Positions 26,133-36,887 are shown, numbered from the stretch's first letter. The stretch: DNA of 64,000 nt from Roseicyclus mahoneyensis (GCF_003148775.1 NZ_QGGW01000004.1:186001-250000); one strand, 5' to 3'. Notes: generated by a model from the sequence alone, not told the origin. Made by a program: numbers and translations.

Positions 26133-27077
26133 TCAAAGCCCTAGCGCCGCCGACACCGCAGCCTTCGCATCGCCCCCGTCTATGGTGGTCACGCCATCCA
26201 GCCAAGCCATCACGGTCTCGGGGTTGGCCGTCATCCATGCCGTTGCAGCCGCATCAGGATCGGCGCCGTCGTTCAGGATCGCACCCATGATCTCGTTCTC
26301 CATCGCCAGCGTGAACTCGAGATTGGTGAGCAGCTGTCCGACATTGGGGCAGGCCTCGACATAACCCGCGCGGGTGTTGGTGTAGACCGTGGCGCCACCC
26401 AGATCGGGCCCGAACCAGTCATCGCCGCCCGTCAGGTAGGTCAGATCGAAATTGGCGTTCATCGGATGCGGCTCCCACGCCAGGAACACGATCGGCTCGC
26501 CCCGGTCCACCGCGCGGGCCACCTGCGCCAACATGCCCTGTTCCGAGCTTTCGACGATATCGAAATCCGCCGCATCAAGGCCAAAGGCGTCCGCCGCAAT
26601 CATGTCGAGGATCAGGCGGTTGCCGTCATTGCCCGGCTCGATCCCATAGATCCGGCGCGCGAGATCGTCGCCCGCGCCCGCGATGTCGCTGAAATCCGTG
26701 AGCCCCATAGCCGCGCCATGCGCGTTGGTGGCGAGCGTGTATTTCGCCCCTTCAAGGTTCGCGCGCACCGTGTCGACGGTGCCCGCGTCGCGATAGGGCG
26801 CGATATCGGCCTCCATCGTCGGCATCCAGTTGCCAAGGAAGATGTCGATGTCGCCATTTGCCAGCGAGGTATAAGTGACAGGCACCGAAAGAACGCGGAT
26901 CGCCGTGTCGTATCCCAGCGCCTCCAGTACAACGGTCGTGGCCGCCGTGGTCGCGGTGATGTCGGTCCAACCCACATCGGAGAACCGCACCGTGTCGCAG
27001 GCATCCTGCGCCGTCGCGCCCCCGGCGGCCAGCGTCAGTGCAAGCGCAGTTGCAGCGCCTCGAGTCAGTCGGATCAT
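26133..27077 (-). CDS. choX: Choline/betaine periplasmic substrate-binding protein
   Basis: 314 residues from the ATG at 27077, which has a strong SD (GGGAGGT). A Sec signal peptide covers about residues 1-23 (LALTLAAGGATAQ then D). OpuAC/ChoX-like features: VRFSDVGWTDITATTAAT, DIFLGNWMPTMEADIAPYR, VFLAWEPHPMN and TNTRAGYVEACPNVGQL. ChoX proteins bind choline or acetylcholine in an aromatic box. It is divergent from betI, with an operator-like palindrome between, so choline-induced expression through BetI is likely. Confidence 0.92.
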   Translation of the reverse strand: MIRLTRGAATALALTLAAGGATAQDACDTVRFSDVGWTDITATTAATTVVLEALGYDTAIRVLSVPVTYTSLANGDIDIFLGNWMPTMEADIAPYRDAGTVDTVRANLEGAKYTLATNAHGAAMGLTDFSDIAGAGDDLARRIYGIEPGNDGNRLILDMIAADAFGLDAADFDIVESSEQGMLAQVARAVDRGEPIVFLAWEPHPMNANFDLTYLTGGDDWFGPDLGGATVYTNTRAGYVEACPNVGQLLTNLEFTLAMENEIMGAILNDGADPDAAATAWMTANPETVMAWLDGVTTIDGGDAKAAVSAALGL

Positions 27078-27106
27078 GGTCGTACCTCCCTGTTCTGGTC
27101 TTTTTG

Positions 27107-27126
27107 TTGATTGACCAGTCAATTAA
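27107..27126. promoter_or_regulatory. Probable BetI operator
   Basis: Near-perfect palindrome: ATTGAC-CA-GTCAAT at the core, extended by TT on the left and AA on the right around one mismatched pair. It lies between choX and betI, 29 bp from the choX start and 43 bp from the betI start, where BetI, a TetR-type choline-responsive repressor, would control both directions. Confidence 0.7.
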
Positions 27127-27168
27127 AAACCTGTTTCTTGCGGCGATGCAACCAATCAAGGAGACCCG

Positions 27169-27750
27169 ATGCCGCGCGTGGGGATGATGGCACTGCGTAT
27201 GGACGCGCTTGTCAACGCCACGATCGAGCAGATCGGGCGCAAGGGCTCTCTTGACGTGACCGTAAGCCAGATCGCCAAGGCCGCCGGCGTGTCCAGCGCG
27301 CTGGCACATCACTATTTCGGCTCCAAGGACGAGCTGTTCCTTGCCGCCATGCGGGCGATTCTGTCCGAGTTCGGGGCGGAGGCGCGGCGCGAACTGGCGC
27401 GGGCCAGTACACCGCAGGCCCGACTGTCGGCCATCGTGCGGGCCAGTTTCGGCGGCCAGAACTTCCGCCCCGAAGTGGTGGCCGCTTGGCTCAACTTCTA
27501 CGTTCTCGCCCAGACCCAGCCGCAGGCCGCGCGCCTTCTTGCCGTCTACCAGCGCCGCCTCGTGTCGAACCTGACCCATGCGCTGCGCCCGCTGGCCGCC
27601 GACCCCACCACGGCCGCACGGACTGCCGCAGCTCTGATCGACGGGCTCTACATCCGCCACGCGCTTGCCTCCGCAGGCCCGCCCGACGCCGCAACGGCCA
27701 TCGCCACGGTCGAGCGCTACCTTGCCCTCGCCATCGGAGACCGATCGTGA
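27169..27750 (+). CDS. betI: Transcriptional regulator BetI (TetR family)
   Basis: 193 residues. N-terminal TetR helix-turn-helix: LVNATIEQIGRKGSLDVTVSQIAKAAGVSSALAHHYF (shown here as the region around 14-50), followed by GSKDELFLAAMRAIL. The C-terminal ligand domain includes FRPEVVAAWLNFYV and ALIDGLYIRHALA, both typical of BetI. It represses choline uptake and oxidation genes until choline is present. Its stop overlaps the GTG of betC (GTGA). Confidence 0.94.
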   Translation: MPRVGMMALRMDALVNATIEQIGRKGSLDVTVSQIAKAAGVSSALAHHYFGSKDELFLAAMRAILSEFGAEARRELARASTPQARLSAIVRASFGGQNFRPEVVAAWLNFYVLAQTQPQAARLLAVYQRRLVSNLTHALRPLAADPTTAARTAAALIDGLYIRHALASAGPPDAATAIATVERYLALAIGDRS

Positions 27751-29255
27751 CCCAGCCCAACATCCTCATCGTCATGGTCGATCAGCTGACCGGCACGCTC
27801 TTCCCCGACGGACCGGCGGATTGGCTGCATGCGCCGCACCTCAAGGCACTGGCCGCGCGGTCGATGCGCTTTACCAACAGCTACACGGCAAGCCCGCTTT
27901 GCGCGCCTGCCCGCGCCAGCTTCATGTCCGGCCAACTGCCATCGCGCACGGGCGTCTATGACAATGCGGCCGAATTCGCCTCCTCCATCCCGACCTATGC
28001 CCATCACCTGCGCCGGGCGGGCTATCACACCTGCCTGTCGGGCAAGATGCATTTCGTCGGGCCCGATCAATTGCATGGGTTCGAGCAACGCCTGACGACC
28101 GATATCTACCCCGCCGATTTCGGCTGGACGCCCGATTACCGCAAACCGGGGCAGCGGATCGACTGGTGGTATCACAACATGGGGTCCGTCACCGGCGCAG
28201 GCGTGGCCGAGATCACCAACCAGATGGAATACGACGACGAGGTGGCCTTCATGGCCGAGCAAAAGCTCTATGACCTCGCGCGGGCCAAGGACGACCGGCC
28301 CTGGTGCCTGACCGTCAGCTTCACCCATCCGCACGACCCTTACGTCGCGCGGCGCAAATACTGGGACCTTTACGAGGACTGCGGGCACCTTCAGCCCGAC
28401 GTGCCCGCCCTGCCCTACGAAGATCACGACCCCCATGCCCGGCGCATCTTCGATGCCAATGACTGGCGCAGTTTCGACATCACCGAGGGTGACATTGCCC
28501 GCTCCCGCCGCGCCTATTTCGCCAATATCTCCTATCTCGACGACAAGATCGGCGGGCTTCTCGACGTGCTCGACCGCACGCGGCAAGAGGCGATCGTGGT
28601 CTTCGTCTCCGATCACGGCGACATGCTCGGTGAGCGTGGGCTGTGGTTCAAGATGAACTTCTACGAGGGGTCCGCCCGCGTCCCCCTGATGATCGCGGCC
28701 CCGGGGCTTGCGCCGGGCGTCGTGACCGATCCGGTGTCTACCATCGACCTCTGTCCCACGCTTTGCGACCTCGCGGGCGTGTCGATGGCCGAGGTGATGC
28801 CTTGGACCGATGGCGAAAGCCTTGTGCCGCTGGCTCGTGGCCGCCGCCGCGAGAGCCCCGTGGCGATGGAATATGCCGCCGAGGCCTCGATCACGCCCTT
28901 GGTCGCCCTGCGCCAAGACCGCTGGAAATACACCAATTGCGCCGCCGACCCCGAGCAGCTTTTCGACCTCGACGCCGACCCGCAGGAACGGGTGAACCTC
29001 GCTGATGACCCCGCCCATGCCGCAACGTTGGAACGCTTCCGCGTGATGGCCGCCGAACGCTGGGACCTCGAGGGTTTCGACGCCGCCGTCCGCGAAAGCC
29101 AGGCGCGGCGCTGGGTCGTCTACGAGGCGTTGCGCAACGGCGCCTATTTCCCATGGGATTTCCAACCGCTGCGCGCCGCCTCCGAACGCTTCATGCGCAA
29201 CCACATGGACCTCAACGTTCTTGAGGAAAATCAACGCTATCCAAGGGGGGAATGA
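27747..29255 (+). CDS. betC: Choline-sulfatase
   Basis: 502 residues starting at GTG 27747, overlapping the betI stop. Type I sulfatase/alkaline-phosphatase fold: [16 protein letters not shown] (metal Asp), the formylglycine motif [13 protein letters not shown] with Cys52 (CxPxR), [18 protein letters not shown], and [20 protein letters not shown]. The C-terminal [20 protein letters not shown], then MRNHMDLN, is specific to choline-sulfatases. It hydrolyses choline-O-sulfate to choline and sulfate for osmoprotection or nutrition. It needs a formylglycine-generating or equivalent maturation enzyme encoded elsewhere. Confidence 0.95.
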   Translation: MTQPNILIVMVDQLTGTLFPDGPADWLHAPHLKALAARSMRFTNSYTASPLCAPARASFMSGQLPSRTGVYDNAAEFASSIPTYAHHLRRAGYHTCLSGKMHFVGPDQLHGFEQRLTTDIYPADFGWTPDYRKPGQRIDWWYHNMGSVTGAGVAEITNQMEYDDEVAFMAEQKLYDLARAKDDRPWCLTVSFTHPHDPYVARRKYWDLYEDCGHLQPDVPALPYEDHDPHARRIFDANDWRSFDITEGDIARSRRAYFANISYLDDKIGGLLDVLDRTRQEAIVVFVSDHGDMLGERGLWFKMNFYEGSARVPLMIAAPGLAPGVVTDPVSTIDLCPTLCDLAGVSMAEVMPWTDGESLVPLARGRRRESPVAMEYAAEASITPLVALRQDRWKYTNCAADPEQLFDLDADPQERVNLADDPAHAATLERFRVMAAERWDLEGFDAAVRESQARRWVVYEALRNGAYFPWDFQPLRAASERFMRNHMDLNVLEENQRYPRGE

Positions 29256-30706
29256 TGCAAGCCCAACCGACCGCCAGCCATTTCGTGAACGGCGCCTATA
29301 TCGAGGATACGTCGGGCACCCCCATGCCCGTGATCTTCCCCGGCACCGGCGAGACCATCGCGCAGGTCCACGAGGCGACCCCCGCCGTGATCGAGGCGGC
29401 CCTTGCCGCCGCCCATGCCGCCCAAGGTCCCTGGGCCGCGCTGATGCCGGTCGAACGCGGCCGCATCCTGCGCCGCGCCGCCGACATCATCCGCGTCCGC
29501 AATCGCGAATTGTCGGAACTGGAAACGCTCGACACCGGCAAGCCCATCTCGGAAACGCTGGTCGCCGATGCAACCTCGGCGGCCGACGCGCTGGAATATT
29601 TCGGCGGTCTGGCGGGCACGCTGACGGGCGAACATATCCCGCTGGGCGCCGACTGGGCCTATACGATGCGCATCCCGCTGGGGGTTTGCGTCGGCCTTGG
29701 CGCGTGGAACTACCCCACGCAGGTCGCGGCGTGGAAGACCGCACCGGCCCTCATCTGCGGCAACACGATGGTGTTCAAACCCTCCGAACAGACGCCGCTT
29801 TGCGCGCTGAAACTCGCCGCGATCCTGACCGAGGCCGGCGCCCCCCCGGGCGTCATCAACGTGATCCAGGGCGCGGGCACCGTGGGCCGCGCTTTGGTCG
29901 AGGATGCGCGCGTGGCCAAGGTCTCGCTCACCGGCTCGGCGGAAACCGGCAAGAAGGTCTACGCCAGCGCCGCGTCACAGATGAAGCATGTCACGATGGA
30001 ACTGGGTGGCAAATCGCCCCTAATCATCTTCGACGACGCCGATCTGGAGTCGGCGGTCTCCGCCGCCATCAACGCCAATTTCTTCGCCACCGGGCAGGTC
30101 TGCTCCAACGGCACGCGGGTCTTTGTGCAAAAAGGGATCAAGTCAGCCTTCCTTGACCGCCTGACCGCGCGGTTGGCCAAGGCCGTCATCGGCGACCCGC
30201 GCGACGAGGCCACGACTTTCGGCCCGATGGTCAGTGAAGAACAGCTCTCAATCACCTGTTCCTACATCGAAAAAGGGAAGGCCGAGGGGGCAACGCTGGC
30301 CTACGGCGGTGCCCGTCTGGACCGCCCCGGCGCCTTCATCCAGCCCACCGTCTTTTCCGATGTCACCGACGACATGACCATCGCGCGCGAGGAGATCTTC
30401 GGCCCCGTCATGTCCGTCCTCGACTTCGACAGCGAGGACGAGGTGATCACCCGCGCCAATGCCACCGACCTTGGCCTGTCGGGCGCAGTCTTTACCCGCG
30501 ACCTTGCCCGCGGCCACCGCGTCGTCCACGCGCTGGAGGCCGGATCGGTCTGGATCAACCAATACAACCTCACGCCCGTGGAGGTGCCCTTCGGCGGCGT
30601 GAAAGGCTCCGGCGTCGGTCGTGAAAACTCCCGCGCGGCGATCGAGGCCTATTCCCAGTTCAAGACCGTCTATGTCGGCATGACACCCGTGGGGGCGGCC
30701 TACTGA
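29252..30706 (+). CDS. betB: Betaine-aldehyde dehydrogenase
   Basis: 484 residues, ATG at 29252 overlapping the betC stop (ATGA). NAD(P)-dependent aldehyde dehydrogenase: [57 protein letters not shown] (catalytic Glu) and [16 protein letters not shown] (nucleophile Cys), ending [17 protein letters not shown]. It oxidises betaine aldehyde to glycine betaine. Middle of the betICBA operon. Confidence 0.96.
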   Translation: MMQAQPTASHFVNGAYIEDTSGTPMPVIFPGTGETIAQVHEATPAVIEAALAAAHAAQGPWAALMPVERGRILRRAADIIRVRNRELSELETLDTGKPISETLVADATSAADALEYFGGLAGTLTGEHIPLGADWAYTMRIPLGVCVGLGAWNYPTQVAAWKTAPALICGNTMVFKPSEQTPLCALKLAAILTEAGAPPGVINVIQGAGTVGRALVEDARVAKVSLTGSAETGKKVYASAASQMKHVTMELGGKSPLIIFDDADLESAVSAAINANFFATGQVCSNGTRVFVQKGIKSAFLDRLTARLAKAVIGDPRDEATTFGPMVSEEQLSITCSYIEKGKAEGATLAYGGARLDRPGAFIQPTVFSDVTDDMTIAREEIFGPVMSVLDFDSEDEVITRANATDLGLSGAVFTRDLARGHRVVHALEAGSVWINQYNLTPVEVPFGGVKGSGVGRENSRAAIEAYSQFKTVYVGMTPVGAAY

Positions 30707-32388
30707 TGTCCGACACCACCCAGGCCGATTACGTCATCGTCGGCGCAGGCTCCGCCGGCTGCGCCATCGCCTATCGCCTTGCCAAGGCAGGGAAATCCGT
30801 CATTGTCGTCGAGCATGGCGGCAGTGACTGGGGCCCCTTCATCAATATGCCCGCAGCGCTGTCCTACCCGATGGGCATGCGCCGCTATGACTGGGGATAT
30901 GTGACCGAACCCGAGCCTCACATGGGGGGCCGCGTCATGGCCTGCCCGCGCGGCAAGGTGCTGGGCGGCTCCTCTTCCATCAATGGCATGATCTATGTCC
31001 GCGGCCATGCCCGCGATTTCGACACCTGGGCCGAGATGGGGGCAGAAGGTTGGGGCTACGCCGATGTCCTGCCCTATTTCAAACGGGCCGAGACTTGGCA
31101 TGGCGACGCGGGCGATCCGGCCTTTCGCGGCCATGAGGGTCCGCTGCACATCACCCGCGGCCCCCGCAAGAACCCGCTCTTCGACGCGTTCATCGCGGCG
31201 GGCGTCAATGCGGGCTACGGCGCGACCGAGGATTACAACGGCCAGCGTCAGGAAGGCTTTGGCGCCTTCGAGATGACGGTCTGGCAGGGCGAACGCTGGT
31301 CGGCGGCCAAGGCCTATCTGCGCCCCGCCATCGCCACGGGGCGCTGCACCGTCGCACGCGGGCTGGTCGAAAAGGTCGAGATCGAGAATGGCCGCGCCAC
31401 CGGCGTCCGGCTTTCAGGTGGCCGGATCATCCACGCGCGGGCCGAGGTCATCCTCTCCGCCGGTTCGATCAATTCGCCCAAAATTCTCATGCTCAGTGGA
31501 ATTGGACCCGGCAAGCATCTGGCCGAGCACGGAATTCCCGTGATCGCCGACCGCCCGGGCGTGGGCGCGAACCTGCAAGATCACCTTGAGCTTTACGTGC
31601 AATACGCCTCGACCAAGCCCGTCAGCCTTGCGCCCTACTGGTCGCTCTGGGGCAAGGCGCTGGTGGGTGCGCAATGGCTCTTTACCCGCAAGGGGCTGGG
31701 CGCGTCGAACAATTTCGAGGCCTGCGGCTTCATCCGCTCGCGCGCCGGCATCGATTATCCCGATATCCAGTTCCACTTCCTACCCATAGCCGTGCGCTAC
31801 GACGGCAAGACCGCCGCGCAGGGCCACGGGTTTCAGGCTCATGTCGGGCCGATGCGGTCGGACAGTCGCGGGGCCGTCACCCTGCGCTCGGCAAATCCGG
31901 CCGATGCCCCGCGCATCAACTTCAACTACATGTCTGAGGCCTCTGACTGGGAAGAGTTTCGCGCCGCCATCCGGCTCACGCGCGAGATCTTCGCAACCGA
32001 TCCGATGGCGGACTACGTCGATCACGAGATCCAGCCCGGCAGTGCCGCGCAAAGCGACGACGCGCTCGACGCCGTAATCCGCGAGCATGCCGAAAGCGCC
32101 TATCACCCCTGCGGCACGGCCCGGATGGGGCGGCGCGACGACCCGATGGCCGTGGTGGACCCCGAAACGCGCGTGATCGGCGTCGAGGGGCTCAGGCTCG
32201 CAGACAGCTCGGTCTTCCCTCTGATCCCGAACGGAAATCTCAACGCGCCCTCGATCATGGTGGGCGAGAAGGCCGCCGATCACATCCTTGGCCGCAGCCT
32301 GTCCGCCGAAAACCTCGAACCCTGGATCGCCCCTGACTGGCGCCACGCCCAGCGCGAAAGCGAGGCCCGCGCCACCGCGGCCGAATAG
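30706..32388 (+). CDS. betA: Choline dehydrogenase
   Basis: 560 residues; start and betB stop share a base (TGATG). GMC oxidoreductase with FAD-binding [21 protein letters not shown] signature 1 [19 protein letters not shown], signature 2 [16 protein letters not shown], and the active-site region [10 protein letters not shown] with [20 protein letters not shown] at the C-terminus. Membrane-associated enzyme that oxidises choline to betaine aldehyde. Last gene of the operon; its stop abuts the stop of the convergent VWA gene. Confidence 0.96.
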   Translation: MSDTTQADYVIVGAGSAGCAIAYRLAKAGKSVIVVEHGGSDWGPFINMPAALSYPMGMRRYDWGYVTEPEPHMGGRVMACPRGKVLGGSSSINGMIYVRGHARDFDTWAEMGAEGWGYADVLPYFKRAETWHGDAGDPAFRGHEGPLHITRGPRKNPLFDAFIAAGVNAGYGATEDYNGQRQEGFGAFEMTVWQGERWSAAKAYLRPAIATGRCTVARGLVEKVEIENGRATGVRLSGGRIIHARAEVILSAGSINSPKILMLSGIGPGKHLAEHGIPVIADRPGVGANLQDHLELYVQYASTKPVSLAPYWSLWGKALVGAQWLFTRKGLGASNNFEACGFIRSRAGIDYPDIQFHFLPIAVRYDGKTAAQGHGFQAHVGPMRSDSRGAVTLRSANPADAPRINFNYMSEASDWEEFRAAIRLTREIFATDPMADYVDHEIQPGSAAQSDDALDAVIREHAESAYHPCGTARMGRRDDPMAVVDPETRVIGVEGLRLADSSVFPLIPNGNLNAPSIMVGEKAADHILGRSLSAENLEPWIAPDWRHAQRESEARATAAE

Positions 32389-33609
32389 CTAACCTTGGCC
32401 GATCACCAGTAACCGCCCATAGGGCGGAGATGCGACCGCGCGCGGCACCGCCCAAAGCACCGCAAACCCCGGAGCGGGCGGCAAGGGCGCATCCAGATCG
32501 GTTAGAACCACCAGCATCGAGGGTGCCTTTTTCCCCGCCTTCTCGAACAGATCGACGTAGTCTGTTCCCCCTCCCGTGCGCAGCGGCAGATCGCGCATCC
32601 CTTGCCAACCCAATGGATCAATGCGTTTTTCCACAAACACCGCCTCGTCGAACCCGAACAGATGCACCTCTGCACCTGTGCGCCGGGCAATGCCCTCCGC
32701 CTCCGCCGTAAAGAGCCGCAGCATCTGCGCGTCGATGGAGGACGAGGTATCAAGGGCCACCACCAGCCGCGGCCGCGTATCCATCCGCGCGCGCCCGGGC
32801 TCATAGACCGGCACCGGCCCACCCGAGCGTTCCGCCTCGGCCATGCCCGCGACCCAAGCCCCCGAGGGCCGCCGCCAGCTCCGCCTCGGTCGCTCGGTGA
32901 GCGCGCGCGCCATCAGCCCGCGCAGCTGCACCTCCCAAGGTACCTGCGCGGGTGCCAGATCAGCGAGAATAGCCCCCAGTTTCCCGATGCCGCTGCCCGC
33001 TTTGCGCCCTGCCTCAAGCGCACGCAGGATCTGGTTGCGCCAGTCGGCGGCCTTTTGCGTCTCGCCTGTCTTGTCGGGTTCGCCCAACCCCAGATCGACC
33101 GCAAATCCCCGGGTCGCGCCCCAATCGCGCAGTCTTTCGGCCCGTTTGGGATCGGCATGCAGGGCCATGGCCAGCCTGTCGGCATCCCAGCTTTCCAATG
33201 CCTCGACGGCGCTTTTTGCAGGCATCCCCGCCTCGACCAGCAGATCGGTCAGCGTCACCGAAGGGCGCGGCACCGCATGACCGGCGAGGATCAACACCTC
33301 GTTGATGATCCCGTCCGCCGCCAAACCAAAAAGCGAGGCATCGAACCCTTCGCCCAGCCGCTCGGCCAGCCCCGCCTGCCGGTCGGAATGGCGCAAAGCC
33401 ACGTGCAACACGTGATGCGCCACCAGTCCCACCTGTTCGGGCAGGCCCAATGTGTCGAACCCAGACCCGTAGCTGATCATGTCGCCATCGGTCCGTGTGG
33501 CGCCCTCGCCATCGCGGTGCCGACACCACAGCGCCAAGACCGCCAGCGCCGGATCGACCTCGCCCAGATGGGCCAGTGCGCGGGTGGCGCGGGCGCTGTG
33601 GTGGCTCAC
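32389..33609 (-). CDS. VWA-like/DUF2201 metallopeptidase-like protein
   Basis: 406 residues from the GTG at 33609 (MSHHSARATRALAH), overlapping the AAA ATPase stop by 4 bp. The N-terminal half holds a zincin-like helix GLVAHHVLHVALRHSDR. The C-terminal half is a VWA-like domain starting RLVVALDTSSSIDAQML (MIDAS DxSxS) and ending MLVVLTDLDAPLPP. This is the DUF2201 arrangement usually coupled to a MoxR-type ATPase, as seen here. Role probably chaperone-like metal or complex assembly; substrate unknown. Confidence 0.82.
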   Translation of the reverse strand: MSHHSARATRALAHLGEVDPALAVLALWCRHRDGEGATRTDGDMISYGSGFDTLGLPEQVGLVAHHVLHVALRHSDRQAGLAERLGEGFDASLFGLAADGIINEVLILAGHAVPRPSVTLTDLLVEAGMPAKSAVEALESWDADRLAMALHADPKRAERLRDWGATRGFAVDLGLGEPDKTGETQKAADWRNQILRALEAGRKAGSGIGKLGAILADLAPAQVPWEVQLRGLMARALTERPRRSWRRPSGAWVAGMAEAERSGGPVPVYEPGRARMDTRPRLVVALDTSSSIDAQMLRLFTAEAEGIARRTGAEVHLFGFDEAVFVEKRIDPLGWQGMRDLPLRTGGGTDYVDLFEKAGKKAPSMLVVLTDLDAPLPPAPGFAVLWAVPRAVASPPYGRLLVIGQG

Positions 33610-34709
33610 AGCAGGCCCGCCGCCTGCCTCTCGGCGGCATAAGCGGCGTAATCGGGGCTGTCGGCAAAGGCCTCCTCCCACCCCCGCTCCAGCGCGCGCC
33701 CGATCAGCATCTCGAAACCGAAGGCCGCCAGTTCACTTACCGGCAATCCACCGTAGCCTTGCCCGCCAAGCCCGCGAAGATCCGCCAGAATCTCGATGGC
33801 TGTGGACAGGTTTTCCCGGTGTGCTGCCCCTACGAGGCCGTACACCAGCGCGGTCAGCCCATGCAGTGTGCGCGGATACAGTGCGGCGCGGTCCTTGCGC
33901 GGCGCATCCATCATCGCGTCGATCTGCACCGTCGCGGCAATCTCGTCGGCCAGAAGGGCGAACTCCGCCGCCGCCGCCGCGCCCACCGTGCCCGCGACCA
34001 TCACCTGCCGCAAGGCGCGATCCGGCACCGTTTCCATGATGCGGCTCACCCGGGTCCAGCTGCGCGGCGTGCAGGCGATCATCTGACCCCGGCGCAGGGC
34101 GTCCTCGGTCGTTTCGAGCAGGTCGGGACGCGTGCGGATGAAGGCCGCGACAGATGCATGGATGCCTGCCTCCACGGCATAATTCTTGAGCCAATCCTCG
34201 GGGTTGGCCTGCACGATCATGTGGATCAGCCGGTCCGACAGGGCGGTGCCCATGTCATAGGCGATGGCGCCATCCTCGATCCGATTGCCGGCGGCCACGA
34301 TCATTACGCTGTCGGGCAGGCGATGCCGGCCCACGCGGCGTTCCTGCAAGAGCCCGTAGACAGTCGGTTGCAAGGCGGGCGCGGCAGCGGTCAACTCATC
34401 AAGAAACAAGATCGCAGGGGCGTCGGTGTCTGGCAGATCCTCAGGGCGATACCAGATGGTTTTCGCGGCCTCGTGGTCGAAATAGGGCAGTCCGCGCAGG
34501 TCCTGCGGCTCGATGGTCGTGAGGCGCAGGTCAAACAGCTCCGCCCCGATCCGCCTCGCAAGCGTCTGGACCAGCTCGGTTTTCCCCACGCCGGGGCGGC
34601 CGTGCAGCATCCAGCTTGCGGTCAGCCCACCGGAGACTTGCGCGGCCCAGCCTGCCTCCAGCACGCGCAGCGCCTCGCCCGCCGAGACTGTTGTGGCGTT
34701 CACGCTCAT
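33606..34709 (-). CDS. MoxR-like AAA+ ATPase
   Basis: 367 residues. Walker A MLHGRPGVGKTELVQTLA, Walker B ILFLDELTAAAPALQ, sensor 1 VMIVAAGNRIEDGA and arginine-finger region MGTALSDRLIHMIV. Middle gene of a three-gene operon with 4-bp overlaps on both sides (membrane protein upstream, VWA protein downstream). MoxR-VWA pairs act as assembly or activation chaperones for protein complexes. No obvious client gene in the neighbourhood; the convergent bet operon is probably unrelated. Confidence 0.88.
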   Translation of the reverse strand: MSVNATTVSAGEALRVLEAGWAAQVSGGLTASWMLHGRPGVGKTELVQTLARRIGAELFDLRLTTIEPQDLRGLPYFDHEAAKTIWYRPEDLPDTDAPAILFLDELTAAAPALQPTVYGLLQERRVGRHRLPDSVMIVAAGNRIEDGAIAYDMGTALSDRLIHMIVQANPEDWLKNYAVEAGIHASVAAFIRTRPDLLETTEDALRRGQMIACTPRSWTRVSRIMETVPDRALRQVMVAGTVGAAAAAEFALLADEIAATVQIDAMMDAPRKDRAALYPRTLHGLTALVYGLVGAAHRENLSTAIEILADLRGLGGQGYGGLPVSELAAFGFEMLIGRALERGWEEAFADSPDYAAYAAERQAAGLL

Positions 34710-35392
34710 GCCGTCGCTGCCCGCTTTTCCAGCGCCGCGGCCAGCCGCGCATGGGCAGAGACAGCCCGCGCCTCCTGCGCGATGTCGCGAATATAGAGGT
34801 CATCGCGATGGTTGACCGCCAGCAGGTCGCGCTCGGTCAGGTCCTTGTCGAAAAGCATGACCAAGGCTGCGCGATCCTCGGCATCCAGCGAGAAAAGGCG
34901 AGGCGCGGGTTGGTCAGTCTGGACGGAGACAAGCGTCAACGGCGGAACGCGCGCAAGCTCCGATTGCTCGATCACCAGCCGCAATTCTCCCTCCGTCACC
35001 TCGTGCCGCGCCGCGATCTTGCGCAAGCAGCCCTTTGCGCGAAACGCCAACGTGTCGAGCCGGCGCGCGGCCTCGTCGGCATCGACCGCCCGGGCACGGC
35101 CCGCCTTGGACAGGCGCAGCACCTTCATCTCGACCAGACCGATGACAACCACCATCGCCAAAGGCGCCTGCATGATCGGCGCAGCCGTGTCGCGCGCGAC
35201 AAGCGGCATGATGACAAAGGGCAGAAGCGCGAAGAGATAGCGCAGCAATTGCATTTCCACGATCAGACGCAGCCACAGCCCCAGACCTGCGCGGCGCGGC
35301 AGCAGTTGCACCCGGCCAAGGAACTTCCTCGGCAGGCTTCGCGTTTCCAAAACCCCGCGATTGGAAGTGGTGGTGTCGCTGACGATCAACAT
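34706..35392 (-). CDS. Hypothetical membrane protein in MoxR-VWA operon
   Basis: 228 residues. Two hydrophobic segments (about 46-66, QLLRYLFALLPFVIMPLVA, and 73-92, IMQAPLAMVVVIGLVEMKVL), then a cytoplasmic domain with TLAFRAKGCLRKIAARHEV, LARVPPLTLVSVQ and a helical C-terminus. No recognised family. First gene of the operon, whose 4-bp overlap with the ATPase gene implies translational coupling; it may anchor the MoxR-VWA pair at the membrane (inference). Confidence 0.65.
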   Translation of the reverse strand: MLIVSDTTTSNRGVLETRSLPRKFLGRVQLLPRRAGLGLWLRLIVEMQLLRYLFALLPFVIMPLVARDTAAPIMQAPLAMVVVIGLVEMKVLRLSKAGRARAVDADEAARRLDTLAFRAKGCLRKIAARHEVTEGELRLVIEQSELARVPPLTLVSVQTDQPAPRLFSLDAEDRAALVMLFDKDLTERDLLAVNHRDDLYIRDIAQEARAVSAHARLAAALEKRAATA

Positions 35393-35510
35393 GGTCTTTC
35401 CCTTGGGCCCTAGCCTAGCGCATTTGCGCGGGTCGCCAATGCCTGCGCTTTCACCATCGGGCGCGATAGGCTAGGTCTTTGGGGAAACGGACCTGACAGG
35501 ACCCAAAGTG

Positions 35511-36887
35511 ATGACACGCATTCCCCCGCTGAAGTGCTTCAAGGCCTATGACATCCGTGGCCGTCTGGGCGACGAGTTGAACGCGGACATCGCCTACCGC
35601 ATCGGCCGCGCCTTTGCGCAGGTGATGGGCGCCAAGCGCGTGGTTCTGGGCCGCGATGTGCGCCCGACGTCCGAGGCGCTGGCGGGCGCAGTGGCGCGCG
35701 GGCTGATCGAGGCGGGCGTCGAGGTTTTGGATCTGGGCCTGTCGGGGACAGAGGAGACCTATTTCGCCACCACACATTTGAACGCCGATGGTGGCATCTG
35801 CGTGACGGCCAGCCATAACCCGATGGATTACAACGGGATGAAGATGGTCAAGCGCGGGTCCGCGCCGATCGGCAACGCCGACGGGATGGCCGCGATCAAG
35901 GCGCTGGCCGAAAGCGGCGATTTCGCCCCGGCGGTTGCGGGTGGCCATGTGACAGACGCAAGCCGCACCCGCACGGCCTATGTCGAGCGGCTGATGGGCT
36001 TTGTCGATGTTGCAGCGCTCAAACCCATGAAGGTGCTGGTGAACGGCGGCCATGGCGCGGCAGGCCCGACCTTTGACGCCATCGCCGACGCGCTGTCCAA
36101 GGCAGGCGCGCCGATCGAGTTCGTCCGCGTCTACCACGACCCCGACGGAAGCTTTCCCGCCGGCATCCCCAACCCGCTGCTGGATGAAAACCAGCCCCTG
36201 ACAGCAAACGCGGTCATCGCCGAAGGCGCCGAGATGGGCGTCGCATGGGATGGCGATTTCGACCGCTGCTTCTTTTTCGACCATGAGGGCGGGTTTGTGC
36301 CCGGCGAATATGTGGTGAGCCTGCTGGCCGAAGCCTTTCTGGCCAAGGAGCCGGGCCAGAAGATCGTGCATGACCCCCGCGTCATCTGGGCCACGCAAGA
36401 GATCGTGGCCGAACTGGGCGGTCAGGCGATCCAGTCCAAATGCGGGCATTCCTTCATCAAGCAGGTGATGCGCGACACCAGCGCCGTCTATGGCGGCGAG
36501 ATGTCCGCGCATCACTATTTCCGCGATTTCATGGCCTGCGACAGCGGCATGATCCCGATGCTGTTGATGATCGAACTGGTCTGCCGCAAGGGCCGGAGCC
36601 TCAAGGACATCTTGTCGGAACGCCGCGCGGCCTACCCATCCTCGGGCGAGGTGAATTTCCGCGTCACCGATCAGGCCGCCGTGATCGCCGCCATCGAGGC
36701 CGACTATGCCCCCAAGGCGCAAGCGCGCGACGAGACCGACGGCCTGTCGCTCAGCTTCGGCGAGTGGCGGTTCAACCTGCGCGCGTCGAACACCGAGCCG
36801 CTGCTGCGCCTCAACATCGAGGCGCGGGGCAAGCCCGACCTTGTGGCCGAGAAACTGGCCGAGTTGCGCAAGCTGATCGAGGCGTGA
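35511..36887 (+). CDS. manB: Phosphomannomutase/phosphoglucomutase
   Basis: 458 residues from the ATG at 35511 (GTG at 35508 in frame). Alpha-D-phosphohexomutase: CFKAYDIRGRLGDELN, active-site serine loop VTASHNPMDYNGMKM, metal loop VAWDGDFDRCFFF, sugar-binding GGEMSAHHYFRDF and phosphate-binding RASNTEPLLRLNIEA. It interconverts mannose-6- and mannose-1-phosphate (and probably glucose phosphates), feeding GDP-mannose. This could supply the island's GDP-fucose pathway, though the gene belongs to the host region. Confidence 0.94.
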   Translation: MTRIPPLKCFKAYDIRGRLGDELNADIAYRIGRAFAQVMGAKRVVLGRDVRPTSEALAGAVARGLIEAGVEVLDLGLSGTEETYFATTHLNADGGICVTASHNPMDYNGMKMVKRGSAPIGNADGMAAIKALAESGDFAPAVAGGHVTDASRTRTAYVERLMGFVDVAALKPMKVLVNGGHGAAGPTFDAIADALSKAGAPIEFVRVYHDPDGSFPAGIPNPLLDENQPLTANAVIAEGAEMGVAWDGDFDRCFFFDHEGGFVPGEYVVSLLAEAFLAKEPGQKIVHDPRVIWATQEIVAELGGQAIQSKCGHSFIKQVMRDTSAVYGGEMSAHHYFRDFMACDSGMIPMLLMIELVCRKGRSLKDILSERRAAYPSSGEVNFRVTDQAAVIAAIEADYAPKAQARDETDGLSLSFGEWRFNLRASNTEPLLRLNIEARGKPDLVAEKLAELRKLIEA

